64,000 nucleotides of DNA from Gracilariopsis chorda. Lineage: Eukaryota; Rhodophyta; Florideophyceae; Gracilariales; Gracilariaceae. A model generated the notes under the pieces. It was not told where the DNA came from. It was given only the letters and a program-made list of their open reading frames with translations, and searched no databases. Positions within the stretch are counted from its first letter, which is position 1. Every line of letters starts with the position of its first letter. Below, piece after piece: positions 50,355 through 59,758 of this stretch. A program made the translations under genes and the position numbers. The stretch spans positions 105,692 to 169,691 of the forward strand of contig NBIV01000166.1 of assembly GCA_003194525.1 (NCBI GenBank), given 5' to 3'.

Positions 50355-51485
50355 TCACCGCAACCGGTAGCGCAACAAGTTTTTCGCTCTGGTGTGGCGT
50401 CCTTGGAAGTTGTATTCAACCGCTATATCCAAATCCCGCGGGTTCTTGTTGTTGGGCCGACATGCAAGTATACCTTCTATACTTTCTCCTTGTTCAACGG
50501 GCAATGCTCTGTCCAAGTACAGAACCGTCTGCTTCCAGTGGGTAGGCTTCACATGAGGTCCAGTAACAAACGAGACCGGCCTGAGGCAGTGCGAGAACTG
50601 AACGTCAAAGTATGCAACCAAAGCATGGGCATAGTCATTTCTGATACCAGTGAGTCGAAATGGAACCGCAAAAGAGAGTTCATCCTTGGTGATGGTTGTT
50701 GTGTCGATAGGAAAGACGGCTGATACATTTGTCATCACTTGTTCAGGATCGACTGTATCCACCAGTGGCTCAGTGAGTGCAACATTCTTAATACATGACA
50801 TGTTAACTCCGTACACATTGTCCCAAAAGTCGATCTTCTCCGCCTTGTACTGCGAATCTTCAATGGCACACAAGTACAAAGTGGCTTTGTCCGGGAACAT
50901 GAGACCGCCCGGTTTGAGCCAATTATCACGAGCGAAGAGCACGGTGTCCAACATAGATTCATAGAACAAAAAGTATCCCATCCACTCGGAGATAATGATG
51001 TCCACCTTTTCGTCAAGCTTCATGTCTTCCACCTTGGACTCGACGACTTGAATGACATCTGAGAAATGGTTAGATTCGATGATCATACGGGCTTGATCAA
51101 CTATTTTGGAACATTCGACAGCGTAAACCTTCTTTGCACCGGCTTGAGCCGCAAAAATGCTAAGGACGCCCGTGCCGCAGCCAACGTCCATGACAACCTT
51201 GCCTTCAAAAAGATGGGGGTTGTCCTTGATAGCGCGCATGTAACTTTTAGTACGAACTTCATCCTTGAGCATTTCCTCATGAATACTGAAATGGGCGTAC
51301 GAATTGAAGTAATAGTCTGAAGAAGTCATATCGAAATCAGCATCACCGATTACGCCAGGGACAACATCTTCAGGGAGCATTCTTTGCAGGTCCTCTTTGG
51401 AAGACTTTACGGGTGTGCCTTTGAGTTCGGCGTCATCGTCATCAGTGATCGGTCTGGAGCCGTTGAGACTCGAAACATGTGGCAT
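50355..51485 (-). CDS. PRMT1: Type I protein arginine N-methyltransferase
   Basis: 376 residues from the first ATG at 51483-51485. Transfers methyl groups from S-adenosylmethionine to arginines of RNA-binding proteins and histones, giving asymmetric dimethylarginine. Seen: YYFNSYAHFSIHEEML, SAM motif I VMDVGCGTGVLS, AVECSK, the double-E loop SEWMGYFLFYESML, LKPGGLMFPD, and the THW loop near the C-terminus (VKPTHWKQTVLYL). It ends in a beta-barrel dimerisation half of normal length. The acidic, Ser-rich N-terminal 45 residues are variable, as in relatives. It lies tail to tail with the CBS gene. Confidence 0.95.
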   Translation of the reverse strand: MPHVSSLNGSRPITDDDDAELKGTPVKSSKEDLQRMLPEDVVPGVIGDADFDMTSSDYYFNSYAHFSIHEEMLKDEVRTKSYMRAIKDNPHLFEGKVVMDVGCGTGVLSIFAAQAGAKKVYAVECSKIVDQARMIIESNHFSDVIQVVESKVEDMKLDEKVDIIISEWMGYFLFYESMLDTVLFARDNWLKPGGLMFPDKATLYLCAIEDSQYKAEKIDFWDNVYGVNMSCIKNVALTEPLVDTVDPEQVMTNVSAVFPIDTTTITKDELSFAVPFRLTGIRNDYAHALVAYFDVQFSHCLRPVSFVTGPHVKPTHWKQTVLYLDRALPVEQGESIEGILACRPNNKNPRDLDIAVEYNFQGRHTRAKNLLRYRLR

Positions 51486-52574
51486 ATTGCTAGAGGTAGG
51501 CGGGAGGGGCTGAGATATAGAAAGAGGGCAGGCTATAAGAGCAGGTTGCGGCAACTCTGAAGACACAACGTTCAGTTAGAAACGAGAGCAGACAATAGGA
51601 GCAGCAACGGAGCTTTTGGGAGCCGACTTGAAGATATCAGTTGGAAGAGAAATGTTGCTCAACGAAACACAGGCGGTTGGACGGACGGCGTCCCCACCGA
51701 GCGTAGAGCAGCGTATGGCGTATGGACGCGTTTGGCGTTGATCCTGCTCCACATTTGCACTCGTTTCGCGATTGGCAGACCCATTTTGCGAAAATTTTGT
51801 ATCTTTCAAGTTCAGAGCGTTCTGAATGGGCGTTTTTAGCTTTTTTTTGGCCATGAATTCTAATGCTTTGATGGGTTGCGCGTGTATCGTTTTGCTGCAA
51901 TTACTCCTGGATTAGGCTGCGCTTGTTATCCCTTGTCTGACGCAGTGGACGACCATCACCATTTGAAACAGATTTGAAGCGGCGACAACACTTCACGGCA
52001 TCGCGAAACGCGCGTTTAAAGTATAGCTGAAAGGTTGGAAGGCTAACGGATTGCTAACCCTTTGGTTATAGGGATAACTGCTGCCCTTTAAGAACATGGG
52101 TCGTATCTAGCTAGTAGATACGACGAGAGATGTCCAGAAGCCCTTGCCAAGGAACGAAGACTCTACGGAGTTCAGGTAGAAGCGCACTGATATGATTGGT
52201 GGATGCAAACTATATGCAACCTGATTGGCTATGGGCATGGCGTGATCCAGTTCTGCGCTGACAGTGAACATCGATGTAAGACAATGAACAGCAGCAGCCG
52301 TTGGAGCGTGGCAGAGAAGCGCACCGAGGTTGGCTACTCACGCCACCGCTACATAACTTACGTCCATCGCGTGCGCTGCTGTCCCAACGCCTCTCCGCTG
52401 CGGGCCGTTGCTACTATCCCGGTCCATTTCGCGCTACCTGTCTCTCACATCGCCTCCATGTGTCTCCTTTCTTCCTAACGAACTATTCCAGTTCTCTCCC
52501 AAACCCTTCCCCTCGCCGTTTTTTCACCGCCCACCCTTCGCACCTAGATCCCCTTCCACAAACCCGTCTTCAAA
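51486..52574. promoter_or_regulatory. Divergent promoter region between PRMT1 and Ac45-like genes
   Basis: 1.1 kb. A dense spot at 52041-52124 holds GCTAACGG, GCTAACCCTTTGG (TAACCCTT at 52055-52062) and the hairpin at 52100-52124. The final 150 bases are pyrimidine-rich leader of the Ac45-like gene. No gene is supported. Confidence 0.5.
52100..52124. repeat. Perfect inverted repeat, 10-bp arms, 5-nt loop
   Basis: GTCGTATCTA, loop GCTAG, TAGATACGAC. It lies 40 bases from a TAACCCTT copy in the PRMT1/Ac45-like divergent promoter region. A similar CTAGCTAG-type core occurs near 48170. Confidence 0.75.
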
Positions 52575-53531
52575 ATGCGTCTCTCCATCGCAACACTACT
52601 GGCCTTGTTGCCATTTTGTGTTGCATCCCCGGTGCTTCTCGCTTATTCCACACTTCCTCACTTTTTATGCAACGGCGTACAAACCCCGCAATGCGATCGC
52701 CCACACCCTCAACAAATCCCCACCTCTTCCCTCAACAATCTCGTTTCCCATCTTTCAGCCCCCGAAACCGCACATGAAACCCTTCCGCTCGCTCGTACAA
52801 CTATTGCCCCAGAGCTAGTTCTCATCGTTAACTCCCCAACTCTTCGTTCCGATGTCCGATCCGTCCTGCGTCGAATCAGCACTGCCGTCACCCCGGCTAC
52901 CGAAGCAACCCCAATCGGCACTTCCTTCCACGCCATTACCGATGATTCGCACCCCGATCTTTCCGCTCTTAAGCCCACCCAAGCAGAGTCCGTCGACAAG
53001 CTCCTGGCCATGGCCGACGACCGTTCGCTCTCGATTTTTGATAACGGTCAAACTGATGTCGTGTCCCTGTCTGTAGCTCACGAACGCGAGGATGGTCTTA
53101 TGGCTGCTCTGCATTCGGTTGCAGAGCGCGCTAATGGAAAACTCGCCGTGCTATGGACAGTCAGGGATGATGCCGCAGACGCTGCCGATGTTGCCGCGCC
53201 AGAGGCTCCGAAGGACGACGATGCCGCCGCTGATGCCGCCGCTGATGCAGCCGCTGATGCTGATGCTGGTGCCGATGCTGACGCTGATGCGGCCAAGGCC
53301 GACGACGCTCAGAACGACGCCGACGAGAACGCCCCGAAGGCTGATGACGCCAACACTGCCACCAACGGCACCGAAGGCCTCTACGGTGGGAAGATGCACA
53401 AGCCAGAAATAACAGACTCTCAGGTCGCTGGTTTGCTAGTGGGTCTACTATTCCTCTTCATGTTCATCCCGGGCATCATGTGTCTGTACAGGATTCAATC
53501 GCCACAGACCTTTGACTTGAAAATGCAATAG
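52575..53531 (+). CDS. Type I membrane protein, V-ATPase accessory subunit Ac45/Voa1-like
   Basis: 318 residues. Signal peptide at residues 1-17 (MRLSIATLLALLPFCVAS), a luminal domain of about 190 residues with LVLIVNSPTLRSDV-type strands, and an Ala/Asp repeat stretch at about 200-262 (low complexity, GCN-GAT codons). One membrane span follows near 283-305 (VAGLLVGLLFLFMFIPGIM) and a short tail CLYRIQSPQTFDLKMQ. A span preceded by ITDSQV and followed by an IQ(S/T)PxxF-D tail is typical of Ac45/Big1/Voa1 proteins, which help assemble the V-ATPase Vo sector. The luminal domain is too diverged to confirm this by eye. Confidence 0.55.
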   Translation: MRLSIATLLALLPFCVASPVLLAYSTLPHFLCNGVQTPQCDRPHPQQIPTSSLNNLVSHLSAPETAHETLPLARTTIAPELVLIVNSPTLRSDVRSVLRRISTAVTPATEATPIGTSFHAITDDSHPDLSALKPTQAESVDKLLAMADDRSLSIFDNGQTDVVSLSVAHEREDGLMAALHSVAERANGKLAVLWTVRDDAADAADVAAPEAPKDDDAAADAAADAAADADAGADADADAAKADDAQNDADENAPKADDANTATNGTEGLYGGKMHKPEITDSQVAGLLVGLLFLFMFIPGIMCLYRIQSPQTFDLKMQ

Positions 53532-53660
53532 ACTAATGACTAATTGTTAACCTTTTAGAACGCGGGCAACACATGTGTAGCTATTCTTTTCTAGTTGACA
53601 CTCCCCATTTTGCGTCGTTTTCTTACTCATAACGCAGTTGAACCATTCAGTCGCTTTGGT

Positions 53661-56600
53661 TTATTCTATTTCTCCGTGTTGCAACACCGTTTCCGCGAAG
53701 TTTTCAAGCGCGTCTCTCTTGTCGAGGTACGAATCCTCCAGACCGTATTCTAGTAAAATGTCTTGCGTTTGCAACGTCAGTTTTGGTAACGTCGTAATTC
53801 CTGCACAAGCTAAAGCTCGTTCGTAAGTGTACATCATCACAAAGAATGTGTTCGCATCCTCTATTTCAATTGGCGGTATAGCATCGTCATACGAAGCTTT
53901 TCTTCTTTTTCCGGCACCCTTGGGGAACATTGAAGCTACCAAAGGAGCGCGTTCAGGTGAAAGTATGTCTTCCAATTTCGGAGCATCGCTATACATAGCC
54001 TGGTTCGACTTTGCTGCAGTTCGAAAACTCTCAAACATCCATTCAATAGAGACGATTGTTGTTCGCTTGTCTCGTAGTACAGATTGCATCAGACCAGCTA
54101 GCTCGTCAAGCACGATCTTGGAGATATCCACGCACATGCCGCTGTCATGTGTCCTTTTCGCAACTGCGCAAATTATTCTACTGATTGCGTACAAAACCCT
54201 CATCGTGCGTACTTCGCGTCTCCTTACCACCAGAGCGATGGACGATAAAGCATCGCGGAGAGATACTTCTCCCATTTGAAATGATGAGAGTATACCGTCC
54301 CCATCCGTCCTCTCAACAAATAAAGAACCAATGTCACTAGATAGGCTTGCACTTGATGTTGCTCTGCTTAATACAGTCGGCGTCAGAGTTCCATCAGAAG
54401 AAGCACCCCTCAGATCTGGTGTTGTTGGGATCGAATTTGACGGTGTGAATGGTGCTTCAAACTCGGATAATGTCATAAGCATAGGTTCTTCGGCACTGTG
54501 ATCAAGATCATCTCTTTGAGGTGTTTCGATATATAACAGACTCATTCCTGCTGCAGTAGGCTCTTCATGTTGCGTATGCTTTGATTCATCCACCTGAAAG
54601 TCGTACTTGATGGACTTCAGGAAGCTTGCGTCCACCAATCTACTGCTCACGAAAGCTTCTATTGCGCATAAGGAAACAAATGTGGCGCGTTCAGTTCCGG
54701 TGATGTTAGATGCCATTGCCTTCAACGCATGAAGAACTGTCCTTCGATCAAAGTCTGCAGCAGGCCTGCTGAGCTCACGCACAAGACTGTCGAGTACAGG
54801 AGATGACCGAAACTGAGTTATTACGAACGACAAGAGTAAGCACCGAGCGGCAGCATCAAAAAGGGGTAACGCTAACTTCGATGACGTTCCGATCTCTCGA
54901 TTTCTCAACGCCCACAGCTTATTTCGTAACCGAACAGCTTCTGGTGAGGCAAGAGAAGCTAAAGGTCGGAAAAACGGAGCAAAAAAGAGGGTACCGGTTA
55001 GTCTGAGAATAACGGGGCGCAAGACTTTCTCTGAGATAACTGCCACGTCGTTAAGATAGGCACAGATGTTTTCGATTTCTTCCAGTCTATCCGTCACTTC
55101 AGATACTCGAACTTTGCGACGAAAGATGCCTGTCCGGCTCCTGGTTCGTCGCACTTCCATACCGTCGTCAAGCAGTAGTTCGAATGCTCTCGCTACACTG
55201 CCACAGATTCTCGAAAGGAAACTCACGGTACTGGAAAAATAGCCTCCTTCGTCTCGCGCGATATATTTTAAGGCCTCAGAGTCTTCTAGCGCGAATATCG
55301 CAAGGGTGATGTTTCGGATCGCAATTCTTACCATGGATTCGTGATGATCAAAGAACTGTGTTACAACGTCATAGAGGGGGAAGTAGTTTCGTGCAGGATC
55401 AAAGAAGAGCTGCAAAAGGTCGCCGTCCAGTCGGATTGTAATGGTCTTCAACGATGATACAAACGACGCAATCATTTCATCATCATCAAATGAAAACTGA
55501 AATGACAAGACATCGTTTATATGGTTGGCAGCAAAAAGGCAAAGCAATGAATGTCGCTTTGATACGCTTTGAATTATGATGGAGATGGTTTGCAAAATCT
55601 GCGATTGAATCTTTGATGGAACAAGTCCGAATAGGACATCGCGCAATTTCTGTTCAGTAATATCCGGGTACTGTTTGTCTTCTCCTGCAGTGATGTTTCC
55701 GACTCGGCTTTCAACTGTCGAACCGGTGCTTTTCGGGTGCGAATCATACGCATTTTCGTTTGGATTGGTGGTATCTACGGCGGAAGTAACCTCCTGGGCA
55801 GCGTTAGATATTTTGTTCTGTACGATGCTTGAACTTTGCACCAGAATATCTGCAGCCTCTTTCGTTGAAGAATCAATTGTGCTGCCTGAAACTGATTCCG
55901 AAGTTTCAAGCCCCACAGAATTCGGAGCAGCTTGACTAACACGGTCCTTTTCCAAGGATAAGGTTCGATGCAGGCATTTTACGAGAGTTGGCATTGTGCG
56001 CATCTCCAAAAACAAGTCCCACAGAGATGCGTCATGTTTGTCCGCCCATACCATAACCTCAGCCAGATCCTTTAACGCAGTTTGCAGTTCTTCAAACGAA
56101 ATGAGTCGCGCTTTGCGCTGCCGGACTTGATTCACATCAAACTGTGCAAATGAAGAGAGACAGTCCAGAGAATTAGCAAAAGTCTGCTCGGAATGTGCAC
56201 AAGGCGTATCTTCAATCCCATTAGCCGATATATCAGCAGTTGGTTCGATTTTAGCATTTTCTGTCAACCCAGAATTGGACTCCGCTTTGTCAGCTACCGC
56301 TGCTGCAATTTTATCCTCAAAAGCACCTTGGATAGAAACATGGGAAGTTGAGCTAGCTGGTGCTGGTTCTTGCGAAGAAAGCTGTGTAGACGAGCCTAGA
56401 TGTGCTGAAGAATGCTCTGCTGGGCTCTCTCTTAATGTTGGCAATTTGGGTTTTCCGGGAATTAGAGGGTCAGTTAGCGGATTGTCATCAGTCAAATCGG
56501 AATGGGAGGCACAGAGTTTTTCGATTTGTTGTGTAATACTCGGTTCATCTCCAGCGGTTTCTCTCTTGTCTTCAACTGCTTTATCTGTAAAAGATGAGCT

Positions 56601-56729
56601 TGTAAGTTCCAGTTCACTGCTCGAGAGAATTGGTCCAACGTTGGAGTGCTCCGTCTCTGACTCGGCATCGGAAAGAGACTTGTCTGTGAAATCCTCCTCG
56701 CGTGAGATAAAGTTGAGGAATCTGCGCAT
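53661..56729 (-). CDS. CLEC16A: CLEC16A / GOP-1 family protein (FPL domain)
   Basis: 1022 residues. Relatives act in endosomal and lysosomal traffic, retromer and Rab-GTPase control, and mitophagy. The first 200 residues are acidic and Ser-rich, absent from animal forms. The FPL domain starts near residue 205 (LISFEELQTALKDLAEVMVWADKHDASLWDLFLE). It is split by a roughly 100-residue Ser/Thr-rich insertion, then resumes with LQTISIIIQSVSKRHSLLCLFAANHINDVL, FSFDDDEMIASFVSSLKTITIRL, NYFPLYDVVTQFFDHHESMVRIAIRNITL. The following helical region to about residue 720 fits the family, and the Ser/Thr-rich C-terminal part is weakly conserved. The insertion shows no splice signals I could find. Confidence 0.88.
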   Translation of the reverse strand: MRRFLNFISREEDFTDKSLSDAESETEHSNVGPILSSSELELTSSSFTDKAVEDKRETAGDEPSITQQIEKLCASHSDLTDDNPLTDPLIPGKPKLPTLRESPAEHSSAHLGSSTQLSSQEPAPASSTSHVSIQGAFEDKIAAAVADKAESNSGLTENAKIEPTADISANGIEDTPCAHSEQTFANSLDCLSSFAQFDVNQVRQRKARLISFEELQTALKDLAEVMVWADKHDASLWDLFLEMRTMPTLVKCLHRTLSLEKDRVSQAAPNSVGLETSESVSGSTIDSSTKEAADILVQSSSIVQNKISNAAQEVTSAVDTTNPNENAYDSHPKSTGSTVESRVGNITAGEDKQYPDITEQKLRDVLFGLVPSKIQSQILQTISIIIQSVSKRHSLLCLFAANHINDVLSFQFSFDDDEMIASFVSSLKTITIRLDGDLLQLFFDPARNYFPLYDVVTQFFDHHESMVRIAIRNITLAIFALEDSEALKYIARDEGGYFSSTVSFLSRICGSVARAFELLLDDGMEVRRTRSRTGIFRRKVRVSEVTDRLEEIENICAYLNDVAVISEKVLRPVILRLTGTLFFAPFFRPLASLASPEAVRLRNKLWALRNREIGTSSKLALPLFDAAARCLLLSFVITQFRSSPVLDSLVRELSRPAADFDRRTVLHALKAMASNITGTERATFVSLCAIEAFVSSRLVDASFLKSIKYDFQVDESKHTQHEEPTAAGMSLLYIETPQRDDLDHSAEEPMLMTLSEFEAPFTPSNSIPTTPDLRGASSDGTLTPTVLSRATSSASLSSDIGSLFVERTDGDGILSSFQMGEVSLRDALSSIALVVRRREVRTMRVLYAISRIICAVAKRTHDSGMCVDISKIVLDELAGLMQSVLRDKRTTIVSIEWMFESFRTAAKSNQAMYSDAPKLEDILSPERAPLVASMFPKGAGKRRKASYDDAIPPIEIEDANTFFVMMYTYERALACAGITTLPKLTLQTQDILLEYGLEDSYLDKRDALENFAETVLQHGEIE

Positions 56730-57349
56730 ACGGTGGAAATAATTCGTAGTAATGGTGTAGGTGGGTACAATAGAATTTGAAACTCAACGACGGCTGGCAC
56801 CTTGGATGTTGTCAGAGCTTTTGCGAAGCTGATTCTTTGCGGAGGTGGCCACGGTGTCTGTTACCCTTGTAACTCTACGTTCTGAGCTAACCTACGAGGA
56901 TATAGAGGTCCCGCACTGTACAATGCTGTACGAGTAGCTTTGTACCCTTCGTCCAACGCTACTGCAGTAACTGCACATGCTCATTTGACCTTAAACAGCA
57001 GTCCTCACGGTCATTCAAAAATCAAGTCCGAGAGTGGCTCTGTCAGCCCTTCTCTACAACGGTACAGCAAATCGGCATGGCTACAACATGGCTAGTGACT
57101 ACAGTACAAATACAGGGCTCATTGTGCCACCGCTGACACGCGTGGCTTTCCCGCCAAAAATGGATGCTCGAAAATCGTGATGCGAAACGCAGCTGCTCGC
57201 TCTCTCGGATTGATTTCCTGGGCTTAATACGCCACATGCCTATGATGATTCACACACGGTCGGGGCCTACTGCAGAAGTGTAACTCCATCTCTTCCGCAT
57301 TTCGAAGGTCAGATTCATCAGTTTGTCTTGTCTTGTCTTGTTCAATGAA
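56730..57349. promoter_or_regulatory. Divergent promoter region between CLEC16A and PRIM2 genes
   Basis: 620 bases. TACCCTTG at 56862-56869 inside GTTACCCTTGTAAC, a near palindrome, and TACAACGGTACAG at 57055-57067. The PRIM2 frame is open from a TTG at 57323, but the first ATG is at 57350. No gene. Confidence 0.5.
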
Positions 57350-59146
57350 ATGGAGGTTCTACGTGCTTCAACCAACGCATTGCCGGACGCCGTAGTCGCG
57401 CCACAGAACCAGCCAAAATCATCGTACGCACCTCTGTACACGTCTTCATCACTGGGGGCAGTCTATTTTGACCTGGAAGAGCTCGAAGCCATTGCTATCA
57501 AGAGACTCAAGGTACTTAAAGCTGCAGAGAAAGCCCGTTCTTCACTTCAATTAGGAGCTCAAAGGATTGGCCATGGAATCGACACTATTCGAACAGCTGT
57601 TCGTGTCGCTGAGAAAACACACGGCCTACATATCCCACCCGTTGGTAATCGAGAGAGAGACGATATGATCCTAAGGGATGAAGCCTCACATTTTCTGGTT
57701 AGAATGGCTCTGTGTTCAGATCATGAGTGTCGCAATTGGTTGTTACAGACGGAATATGACTTGTTCACTACTCGGCTCCATGGCACAGGTGTAGATTTTG
57801 CGCTCAAAGCCATTGAAAAAGCCAATGGACCTGTCGTGAAGCGAGTCCCTCCAGCAGAAATGGAAAAGTTTCGCTTGGAGCTGGAGGCAGTAACTCGTGG
57901 ACCGAACAGGCAGCGCAATGAACCTGGGACCAAATACTACAAGATCGCTTTCGAAGAAGTACCTGCCCTTGTACGCCACAGGAAGGTGTTCTTGCACCAG
58001 GGCTTCGCGTTCGTTCCAGAAACAAGCATCCTAGATGTCGTGGCGGCTCAGTTTCGGTCCTTGTTGAGCGCGGGACTTAGTACGGCTATGAAGTACGGCA
58101 CCATAGCTGAAAGAGACGAACGCATGAGGCCTATACTTGAATCCATTAGACAACACTTTGTCGCCGATGAGGAGTCCAAGAAATCATTCGATCCTAGTGC
58201 ATCCATTGAGCGGATTTCCTTGAAAGAATTGGAGGCCTCTCTTCCTGCGATGCCACTTTGCATGTTCAACATGATGACAAAACTGCGCCAGAATCATCAC
58301 CTTCGCCACGCAGCTCGAATACAACTTGGAGTATTTCTTAAAGCTTGTGGCTTAAGTATGGACGAGTCAATTCTGTTTTGGAGGACAGAATTTGGTAAAG
58401 GAAGCATAACGTCCGAAAAGTTTGACAAACAGTACGCCTACAACATTCGGCATCAGTACGGCAGAGAAGGCAAACGTCGCAATCTTCCAGCATTTAACTG
58501 CATGAAAGTCATTAACGACAGACCAGGACCTGGAGAACACAATGGCTGTCCATATCGAGAGTTTGAAGAGTCCCGCTTAAAGTCTGCGTTACGAGCGCTT
58601 GGTGCAGACCCAAATGCTATTTCCGGCATCGCGTCGAAAGCTAAGGAAGGGAATTTCCAGGCAGCTTGTGGTATGTGCTTTGCGTCCTCTCAACCAGGAA
58701 CTCATCCAATCAGTGAGTACGGGCTCCCAGAATTCATCCCAGACCATCCGAACGCATATTTCATTGAAGCTCGAAGACGACGCTTTGGCCCAACTCCTGA
58801 AGCTCTACCAGTAGATGATGACATTGATGACGAGGATTTGCTAATGGCCACAGAGGCAATTGAGCTCCAGCACTCCGCTTCAAGCACCCCCGTGAGACCT
58901 GTCAATGAAAGGCAAGATGCTGAAGCTACTGAAAAAAATGAGGCAAGAGTTTCAAAGAACGACGCGGGGAACCCTAGACACTCCAACGGCGATCCTGTGA
59001 ACAAAATAGAGCCTGAAACAAGAATGAGAAGCAAAACGGCTGTTGAAACAAATGAAGAGCGAAATCCGGAACCAATGGAAACTGAACAACCTCCATCGCC
59101 TTCAGAGAAGCAGGAGGAACCTAGTGATAGACGGCACAGTCAATAG
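57350..59146 (+). CDS. PRIM2: DNA primase large subunit (4Fe-4S)
   Basis: Partner of the catalytic primase subunit in the DNA polymerase alpha-primase complex; it helps start and count RNA primers. 598 residues. An N-terminal helical domain spans about residues 30-280. The C-terminal iron-sulfur domain follows with all four ligands, C304 (MPLC), C384 (FNC), C400 (GCPY) and C440 (AACGMC), at family-like spacing. The RNA/DNA-binding segment FGKGSITSEKFDKQYAYNIRHQYG is present. The last 90 residues are charged, rich in Glu/Asn/Lys, and disordered, longer than in most relatives. Confidence 0.95.
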   Translation: MEVLRASTNALPDAVVAPQNQPKSSYAPLYTSSSLGAVYFDLEELEAIAIKRLKVLKAAEKARSSLQLGAQRIGHGIDTIRTAVRVAEKTHGLHIPPVGNRERDDMILRDEASHFLVRMALCSDHECRNWLLQTEYDLFTTRLHGTGVDFALKAIEKANGPVVKRVPPAEMEKFRLELEAVTRGPNRQRNEPGTKYYKIAFEEVPALVRHRKVFLHQGFAFVPETSILDVVAAQFRSLLSAGLSTAMKYGTIAERDERMRPILESIRQHFVADEESKKSFDPSASIERISLKELEASLPAMPLCMFNMMTKLRQNHHLRHAARIQLGVFLKACGLSMDESILFWRTEFGKGSITSEKFDKQYAYNIRHQYGREGKRRNLPAFNCMKVINDRPGPGEHNGCPYREFEESRLKSALRALGADPNAISGIASKAKEGNFQAACGMCFASSQPGTHPISEYGLPEFIPDHPNAYFIEARRRRFGPTPEALPVDDDIDDEDLLMATEAIELQHSASSTPVRPVNERQDAEATEKNEARVSKNDAGNPRHSNGDPVNKIEPETRMRSKTAVETNEERNPEPMETEQPPSPSEKQEEPSDRRHSQ

Positions 59147-59758
59147 CCAATGAAATGAGTTTCCAAGTCGTTTAACTAAAGCAGCGACCCCTAAATATAA
59201 AGAGGAACCGAATGACTCACGAAATAAGTGTCGTGGAAGGGTTCCGGAAGATGTCCACATTTCTGTCAGTCCATAACCATATCGAATCCAATAACACGCT
59301 GGCGAGGGAGATGTGGGACTCCGCTTCAGCGTATCCAAACATTGATCAAATCACCTAGAACACGCCAAAGCTTCATAGTGCTTGTGCGATAGGGACAGGT
59401 TTCGATCTATCGGCGGAGTAGAGTGCTATAACCATCACTTCTATTTTGAGGCTTGTCCACAAGAGTTAACAATGTTCGCTCGCATTTAGTTCCTCCGGCA
59501 CATTAGCGGACAGATAGCCTTTCAGAATTGGAAGGCCACTTGTGCTTTTATACTTGACTGGAAATGCCATGGCTTGGTAATTAACTTGAGATGCCGAGCC
59601 GCAAGGCGGCACGGCGTCGCAAAAGCAGTAAACCCGAACCCTTTGTAACAAAGAACGAAGGCACATGGAAAGCATCTTATTCCAAAAACCAAGAGCAGAG
59701 ATAGGCGTTATGCACTTAGGCTTCATACATATTCACTCGTTTCTTCTTAAATTTACTG
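59147..59758. other. Gap between convergent PRIM2 and eIF3b genes
   Basis: 612 bases of 3' flanks. Nothing recognised apart from AACCCTTTG near 59638. Confidence 0.5.
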
